Assembly: GCF_014898055.3 (NCBI RefSeq)
Contig: NW_023601104.1
Location: 46,001,199-46,065,198 of the forward strand
DNA length: 64,000 nt
Source of the DNA: Talpa occidentalis
Taxonomy: Eukaryota > Chordata > Mammalia > Eulipotyphla > Talpidae
Direction: 5' to 3'
The position numbers and the translations under genes were made by a program. The notes under the pieces are model-generated. The model had not been told where the DNA came from, made no database searches, and was given only the letters and a program-made list of their open reading frames with translations. Shown piece by piece: positions 57,531-64,000 of the stretch. The stretch's first letter is position 1. Every line of letters begins with the position of its first letter.

Positions 57531-58269
57531 AGTTCAAATTCTGAATTTCAAAAATGAATTGGAGTGAGGAAAAGTGGAACAAAGAAGAAGCAATTACCAT
57601 TGCTATATTAAAAATGTCTTAAGCCATTTCTGGAGTTTTTTAGAAATCTAGGATTTTCTTTGCTTGTGTCTATGAGATACATTATAACTCTTTCAGAATG
57701 GGCACTAAATTTAAAAATGTAGATGTAAAAGAAAGATACAGAGAAATAATACAAGGAAAAATAGAAATATAGATGACACATAGGGAAAATAGTATTACTT
57801 TTTAATATGATTTAATAAATACCAATTATAATGGAACAGAACATAAGAAACCTGCGAGTTGTGTGACTTAGAAATTAAATTTTCCCAGTGTTGTGTTAGA
57901 TAATTAGGGAAAAGCAGTAGTTGTTGCCAGTTTCCACTACCTAATAGGTAGGCAAGGGCTGTAGAGAGTCAGTTAAGAGTTGGGTGTAAAACCCCCATAT
58001 CCCTATTAGAAAGATAGGGAATTTTGGAAGGCTTAATGGGGTACTACTGCTAACAGTCTCTGAACATCAGGAAATATCTTCCCTGACTGGCAGTGAGACT
58101 ATGTTTTTTTACTCTCTTACAGTCTGTTGACATCTTTCTATCAAACTCATCATAGACTGGCTGTGACAACTGCACAGGATCACAGAGGACAACGCTCAAG
58201 CCAATGAAGCTTTAAATATAACGAAACATTCAATCATAGGCTTAAGTGTTAGCTTAAGTGTTAGCTACC
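57531..58269. other. Unique sequence with a small tandem repeat
   Basis: GCTTAAGTGTTA is repeated in tandem at 58240-58265. Nothing else is recognised. Confidence 0.45.
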
Positions 58270-58492
58270 TCACTCTTAAAAGTCTTCTATGGTCCTCTTA
58301 CTACTAAATCAACAAACTCCCTTATTTTCCATTCTTTCTTTCCTCTCTATAACAGTTGTTATTTGTCCTTGAAAAGCATTTCCCCATGTTTCCATATATA
58401 ATGCCCTCATTCCCTCTACCTCTTCAAGTTCTCCTGATAACATTTTATACTCAAGACTGTGGATGTTGCCCCAAAATAAGTCTTTAACCCTT
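58270..58492 (+). mobile_element. Probable L2 fragment
   Basis: Sense LINE-2, worn: AAAGTCTTCTATGGTCCTCT, AATGCCCTCATTCCCTCTAC, CTCTTCAAGTTCTCC. The SINE at 58507 follows immediately. Confidence 0.5.
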
Positions 58493-58506
58493 TGGTCTTC
58501 TTTTTT

Positions 58507-58782
58507 GTAAAAGATTTATTTATTATGCATACAAGAGCTGGGGTACAGGCCAGAGGTGTGGGGGCGGTGAGAGGATTCACCAGAGACAGAGCAGAGAACA
58601 GAACAGTCAGATCTACCTAAGTACAGGTTAGATCTGAGGGCAGCAGCAGGCAAGTCAGGAGAGGTTTGCTACACAATCTGGGTTGCTCCCTGGCAGGCCA
58701 GGGATCTAACTCGTGCCGTGCCGTAAGAGGCTGCGGACAGCTTCACAGGCTGCATCTTACCCTTGCGCCACCAGGGAGGTCC
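58507..58782 (-). mobile_element. tRNA-derived SINE (B)
   Basis: B-type minus copy: ATGCATACAAGAGCTGGGGT tail and head CGCCACCAGGGAGGTCC. The reversed B box is changed (GGGATCTAACTCG), and a short GTGCC repeat has been added beside it. The flanks TGGTCTTCTTTTTTG and TGGTCTTTTTTTTTA suggest a target-site duplication. Confidence 0.94.
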
Positions 58783-59014
58783 TGGTCTTTTTTTTTAATG
58801 CACGTAAGAAAATATTTGCTCTCGGCCTTACCTAAACTGCTGTATGCTAAAATAAAATTTGCATTTCTTTTTTGTCCCCTCTTATAAGTTCACGAGAAAA
58901 TGGCCACCTACTTATTAGTTCCTACCTTTCTATCATCTTGTTTTTATTTCTAAGTCTACACATCTGAAACCAAAATTAATATATACTCCAATAAAAAATG
59001 TCTAGACACAAACA

Positions 59015-59560
59015 GGAAATGCACAAAATGAAAGGAAAAATGACTAACAAGTATAAAATGTTTAAAATCACTAGTTATCAAAGAAATGCAAATCAAAAAA
59101 GGCATGCCATTTACACCTATCAAGTTGTCAAAGACTATTTTAAAAATCTTAATACAAAGTATTGACAATAGTATAAGGAAATGGTCACTCATATATTGTT
59201 GACAGAAGACTAACTTGACAAAACTTTTCTGAATGAAACTAGGTAATATATATCAAAAGCCTTAAAATGGCAAAATAAATATAATCCAGTAATTTCATTT
59301 CTCAGGATATTTTTTATGGGGAAAGTAGATGATAAATATCATAGGTATATGCAACTTATAACATTTTTTATATAAATTATACAAATTAAAATGGGAAATG
59401 ATGTAATTGTGACACAGAAGAAGATTATTTATATATATAATGGTATACCCACACAACAAAATATTATACAATCAAATAAATGCAGTTAGAGAAGAACTGT
59501 GATGTGAAAAGATGCTACTGATACATTTATGGTCAAAGATAAGTTGTTTTGTAGACATTT
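59015..59560 (+). mobile_element. Old L1M ORF2 3' part
   Basis: Sense, strongly decayed ORF2: TTTAAAATCACTAGTTATCA, AAGAAATGCAAATCAAAAAA, then CATATATTGTTGACAGAAGA and AATAATGGTATACCCACAC-like blocks, and GTGATGTGAAAAGATGCTAC near the end. Confidence 0.75.
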
Positions 59561-59728
59561 ACTAGTTTTATCATCCAGTATTCATTCCCTCATGTTCTGG
59601 TAATTACATTCCAGTTTCATAGCCTAGAAGATTTCACTTCAGCCAAAGGATTAGGCAAGACTTATTGGATACTCTTCCTGGTTACAAATTTTAAGAGTAA
59701 TAATAAAGAGATTAAAAATGGCAGCATA

Positions 59729-60037
59729 GGGCCTCCCTGGTGGCGCAGCGGTTGAGCGCTGGGTTGCGAAGCTGCCCGCGGCCTCTGCGGTGCTGGTTCG
59801 ATCCCCGGCTGCTCCCCGGCCACCGGAGGAGGGTCCCACATGGTGCGCAGACCTCTCCTGCCGCCCGCTGCTCCCCTCAGCAGTGTACTTGGGTCCTTCT
59901 GCCTGCTCTGCTCCCTGCTCTGGCTCTGGTGAATTCTCTCACCCTCCCGCATTTCTGACTGTACCCAGTGCTTGTATAAACAAACAAACAAACAAATAAA
60001 TGAATAAAATACGTGCCTCTTTAAAAAAAAATTAAAA
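59729..60037 (+). mobile_element. Young SINE (A2) with extended tail, intact pol III boxes
   Basis: The best-preserved copy. A box TGGCGCAGCGG (59741-59751) and B box GGTTCGATCCC (59795-59805) are perfect. The A2 segment GGCTGCTCCCCGGCCACC is present, and the tail has AAAC repeats followed by ACGTGCCTCTTTAAAAAA. A perfect 15-bp duplication AAAAATGGCAGCATA (59714-59728 and 60038-60052) flanks it. Openings of 69-129 codons on both strands are by-products of its GC-rich body. Confidence 0.98.
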
Positions 60038-60052
60038 AAAAATGGCAGCATA

Positions 60053-60649
60053 TGAAAAGAATGCTTATTAGTTCATGCTACAAAGCCACCAGTGATTCCA
60101 GGTTTCTGCTACTGGAGAAAAATTCAATTTCACTTAGCTACTAGACATTCTTGTATGAATTTCTTCCTTGTTTTCCCTTCTCTCTCTCTCTCTTTCGTCC
60201 CATATTCATAACTTCTTCCTCTCCCTCTTTACTCCTTTTCTATCTCTTTTGCATAAATAAGTCAAGAAAGTTTCTGTTGCATGCATCTCAAATCAACTAA
60301 TATGACACTCAAGATTCTTCAGCTAGAACATATGTTAGTGCAGACATACTGTAAATCTCACTACCTCCACAGTTTGTGTTTTATCCATTACATTTTAGAG
60401 TGTGACCACAACACTCAAGTCACCTCTGGTTTTACCTGCTTGAATGCAAATGTGCCCACTTTTATCAAATTTTGTATAAGCCACTTTCCCTACTAAGATA
60501 TATTTCCTTTTCTTCTTCCAATTCTATTGAAAATCTCACATTGACTATCAAAATACCCACTTCCTAAAAAATATTCATTAAACTTATTAGACCACAGACA
60601 CTCTCTTCATGACATTTATTTACTGGGGGCATTTCAGACAGAAGGATCA
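60053..60649. other. Unique sequence
   Basis: A (CT)n run at 60179-60195; nothing else is recognised. Confidence 0.45.
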
Positions 60650-60960
60650 AAGCCAAGAATAACTCTTCAGTTTGAAAAATCACCTTGGCTCCCCATGACT
60701 TGGAAGATAAAATCTACACCCCAGAAACCTCACATGCAAGGTATTTTTTAGTATTTCTGCTATAAATCTAATCCCCTAGTTAGATCTGACACTGCTTTGC
60801 TTCATTTCTCCTTCCCAGTGTTCTCTGCACCAAAACTTCACCCTTATCCAGTCACACGATTAACACATACTGCTCTTATTTTTGTTCTTAAAGTAGCATT
60901 CATTTGTTGTAAAACCTCATGTGACAAGTTTTTCATTGTTTTGTACTTTTTAAGATATAT
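60650..60960 (+). mobile_element. L2 fragment
   Basis: Sense LINE-2: CTTGGCTCCCCATGACTTGG, AAGATAAAATCTACACCCCA, CAAGGTATTTTTTAGTATTT, CTTTGCTTCATTTCTCCTTC, CACCCTTATCCAGTCACACG. Confidence 0.75.
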
Positions 60961-61088
60961 TTTTATATGTTCAGGGCAATGAAAACTCTGAGTTAGTGAA
61001 CCTCTTCTGCTCTGATAATTCGGTTTAGATAATTTATTGCTCTCATCTAGTCTTCTCTCCAAGGATCTTTTTCCTTCCCCTCCCTGTA

Positions 61089-61147
61089 CCTTCCTTCCTT
61101 TCTCTTTTTTCTCTCCTTCTCTTCCTTCCACCCTCCCTTCCTTCCTT
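61089..61147. repeat. Polypyrimidine tract
   Basis: Forty-one uninterrupted C/T bases (61089-61129), one A, then CCCTCCCTTCCTTCCTT. The wider segment to 61180 is also pyrimidine-rich. It is the strand-opposite counterpart in kind to the purine tract at 36019. Confidence 0.9.
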
Positions 61148-61180
61148 AGCTTCTTTCTTTCCTCTTGCTTTCCCTCCTTA

Positions 61181-64000
61181 GTGGAAAATGAATAGAGAGA
61201 ATGGCTGTGACATGATAATTTTGAGTTACAGTCAAAGCAATATTTATACTATAAAGACATTTCAATATACCAGTGTTTAAATCCATATATAAATACTGTA
61301 ATAGAAAAATAAAGAATTTTATGTTTTCTTTGACATTTTCATTTCTCTTTTTTTCCACATGCTTTGTTAAGGAATAGATATTTTCTTAAGACAATGTGGG
61401 ACTTTGTCATTATTACTGATGTTTTGCTACAAGGGTTTTTGCTTCTTTGAATACAAAATTACTTTGTACAAAATAAAGTGAAATACTTTTTTCTAAGTTA
61501 GATGGAACATATTCTACACTGCCGGAAGCAAATCATTTGAGAATAAATATATTAGGATATATGAAATGCCTGTGTATAAAGAAAGGTGACATCAGATGAC
61601 TTAAGCTTAACATATAAGGCTAATATATTTAAATGCAATATATATATTTAAATGCAATATCACAACTTGTCTCTGAAACACAAAGACTTACATGAGATTT
61701 TAATAGTCTAGCCTTTTTCCACTATCTTAGTAAGAGCTGAAACAAGTTTTCCTGCTTTCTTACTCTGATACCACTTCTAATAGATATTAGCATTATTTGG
61801 GTTTTGAAATTATTTTAGGTGTGGGGGACTGAAAGAGTATCCCCAGATGTTAGGATTTTTTCACTCTGCACAGAAATAGGAATATATTTACATATTGGTG
61901 TGACATTTCTACAGGAAGCCCAGAGACCTATCTGTTTACTACATGTCACCAAAGTTAAAGTGTAAATGTGGGTAAATTTCACTGCTTGTTTAGACTTTAC
62001 AAATATAATTACTCCGTGTTAGACAATAAGAAATGGAAAACACTTAAGTGGCTTTCTTATACCTGCATTCGTTGATTTTGTTTTTTCAATGAGGGCTTTC
62101 ATTAAGAGTCACTGAAGGTTAGTCTCTCTCAATTGATGTAGTGGCAACACTTTACTCTCTCCTGCCATAGTAAAGATGGAATGAAAAGAACCTGTCCTTC
62201 AATCTGTTTGTGGTAGAGATTTTTTTTTTTTAAGTATAAACATTGAATTCCTCTGCTTACTTGGAGATGGAAGGTCATTAACAGGGCACTTGAGCAGATT
62301 GGAATTACAGTCAATTGAGACGCTGAAACATCCTAAATGGCCTAATGCAGCAACTAAGTGCTTCTTAAATTCCAAAACTTTTACTTGAGCACACCAATCA
62401 TGCATTTCCACTGCATTTAGTAAATGCTGTTTTTTTTATGGTTTTGTATGAGGAAGCAACACAAATTTAAATTACTATGCTGCTTATTTTGTGTAGCAAT
62501 ATTAATTTGTGGAGATGTTAAACGTAAAATTTGATTCTAAATTATATATTGTTAGATATTAAAATTAATAGAAAATAAGTGAAAAGTAAGTTTGGTGGCA
62601 TAGCTAATAATAATGTAATTTAAGATTTTGTTTAATATTACATATTAATTTGTCCTGTTATAGGCCATGTATGTGCAAAATAGCCTATTCTGGGAATCAA
62701 TCAAGTCAGCTTGTCCCTCCCAATCTTTATCTCCATCTCTCTCAGTGTATGTGTGGGTGTGGGTGTGTACAATCTCCAATCTCTTAAATGTTGGTTTAAC
62801 TCCTAGAAACAGAAATTCATATAAAAAATACAAAGATTTTGTGATTCATGACAGAGAATGGAAAGAAAGGTCAACCTATTATTTTCAAACACGACCAGCT
62901 CACAGGTAAGATTTGTGATTGCCCATGAACAAACACCAACAAAGGTGCTATGGAAATATCAAAGAGTCACTGACAGAAGAATCTGAGCCCAAAGAAAATA
63001 CAAAAGATTTCTTCTTGAATTAACTAAAGCATTATTTCCTTCATCATCATCTCCAAATGTTTTACTTGATTTTTATTGCTGCTTTTCATTTTCAGAGGCT
63101 CACCAAATATATTTTATGCATTGTTCCTTAATATACCTTGGATTTTATTGTTTTTTAACTCGTGCTATAAAGGACAATGAAAATTTAAGTGTGTTGTGGG
63201 GTGGGAGAGAGCAGGAATCCAATCACAAGAAAGGATGTGGAAGTGTCATTAGCAATCAAAATTATCTTTGATCATCTACAAAGCAGTTTATGAAAATAAT
63301 CCATATCCAAAGTTTTATATTAAAATAACCACATACAAGATAACAGTGAAGTTATACTTCTTTACTAAGTCTTATTGGATTTTAGTCTTAGTAAGTCACT
63401 TACCAATAGTAGGGTTAAGGCCACTTGATTTTGCTTTCCTTAGCTTTCCTTATCTGTGAAATGAAAAGACCTCATTAGATGATTTGTGAAGTTATGAACA
63501 ACTCTAAATTCTATATTAGGTGCACTTGCAAACTGATGACATTATTTTTTTTTTTCATTTCTTTAATGAAACCAAGTTATTAGTGCAAATAAGCTAATAG
63601 AAATTTTGGGGGATTTTTACGGTCTGATATAGAGACTGTGGATTCTAATAAAAAACAAAGGAAAAATAAGTTAAATAGAAGGGGAGACTGTTAGGTAGGC
63701 ATATTTAGTCTTATAAAACCAGCTTAGAAACTGAAAAGATATATGGCGATAGGGACTCTGTCGTTAGAGCTTGAAAGACTGGACTTCAGAAGAGAGAAAC
63801 TGTGAACTGGGAAACAGTATGCCAGTGTTACAGGTGTACACATCTCTCTGAGATCAGAGTTAAAGGGAAGGCAGGAAATGAGGTGGCAATTAAGTAATTG
63901 ACTGCTGTCAAGATTAGACTTTTTTTCCAAGAAGATTGTTTAGGGCAAGGTCAAAGGTAAAGAGAGGGTTGAATAAAATAGGAATCACACTTTTTGATTT
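61181..64000. other. Repeat-poor stretch, candidate conserved non-coding DNA at 62080-62530
   Basis: A short near-exact repeat (TATATTTAAATGCAATAT twice) lies at about 61626-61662. Positions 62080-62530 are repeat-free, with CCTAATGCAGCAACTAAGTG, GCACACCAATCATGCATTTC and TAATTT cores; they read like a conserved enhancer-type block, unproven. Positions 63355-63510 faintly resemble a MIR (CTTTCCTTATCTGTGAAATG). No gene is seen, and small openings match nothing. Confidence 0.35.

Noticed and set aside
59741..59805. tRNA-like segment with perfect A and B boxes
   Set aside because: It is the tRNA-derived head of a SINE. It does not fold as a full cloverleaf with an acceptor stem, so I do not call a tRNA gene.
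1..64000. CRISPR arrays, operons, prophage, toxin-antitoxin or other bacterial systems
   Set aside because: The repeats are mammalian SINEs and LINEs with target-site duplications. Codon structure, spacing and composition are not bacterial, and no regularly spaced short repeats exist.

Overview
The window is nuclear DNA from a placental mammal, AT-rich and non-coding as far as I can see. I find no protein-coding gene, rRNA, tRNA gene, CRISPR array or bacterial feature. Almost every open reading frame over 60 codons lies inside a transposable element or is a chance opening in AT-rich sequence. The stretch is either intergenic or a large intron, and nothing in it identifies the locus.

The organism is suggested by its repeats. 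Ancient elements shared by all placental mammals (MIR, L2, L1M, a MaLR LTR, hAT-Charlie and Tigger transposons) form the old layer. The young layer is a tRNA-derived SINE of about 265 bp: a head with pol III A and B boxes, a GC-rich body, and a tail of ATAA repeats ending in an A-run. I count 22 copies, 12 on + and 10 on -, many with target-site duplications of 11-20 bp. The head resembles tRNA-derived SINEs of laurasiatherian mammals, but the body is not cetartiodactyl, carnivore, horse or vespertilionid bat SINE as I know them. A lineage such as the rhinolophoid bats is possible, but I cannot name it with confidence.

Layout: 1-6.3 kb holds unique sequence, SINEs, a Tigger remnant and old L1 ends, with a perfect Maf/AP-1 palindrome at 959. 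At 6.3-9.2 kb a hAT-Charlie element was invaded by an old L1, which was itself invaded by a young 5'-inverted L1, plus two SINEs. At 9.2-20.5 kb is mostly unique sequence with six SINEs. At 20.5-25.4 kb are L2, MIR and L1 3' ends, an unusual 100-bp direct duplication and a SINE that stops half way. At 25.4-35.4 kb is a repeat-poor stretch with MIR relics, microsatellites and candidate conserved non-coding blocks. At 35.4-37.3 kb is an L1 inside a SINE. At 37.3-42.4 kb is mainly unique and holds the longest ORF (197 codons, unassigned). At 42.4-45.3 kb one L2 is broken by an LTR and a SINE, with another SINE just beyond. At 45.3-64 kb are scattered SINE, L1, L2 and MIR copies in unique sequence.

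No genes act together here. The biology that can be read is retrotransposition history: relative ages from nesting, twin-priming inversions, SINE subfamilies, and a few possible regulatory or structural motifs. All family names come from memory of consensus sequences, not from a database search.
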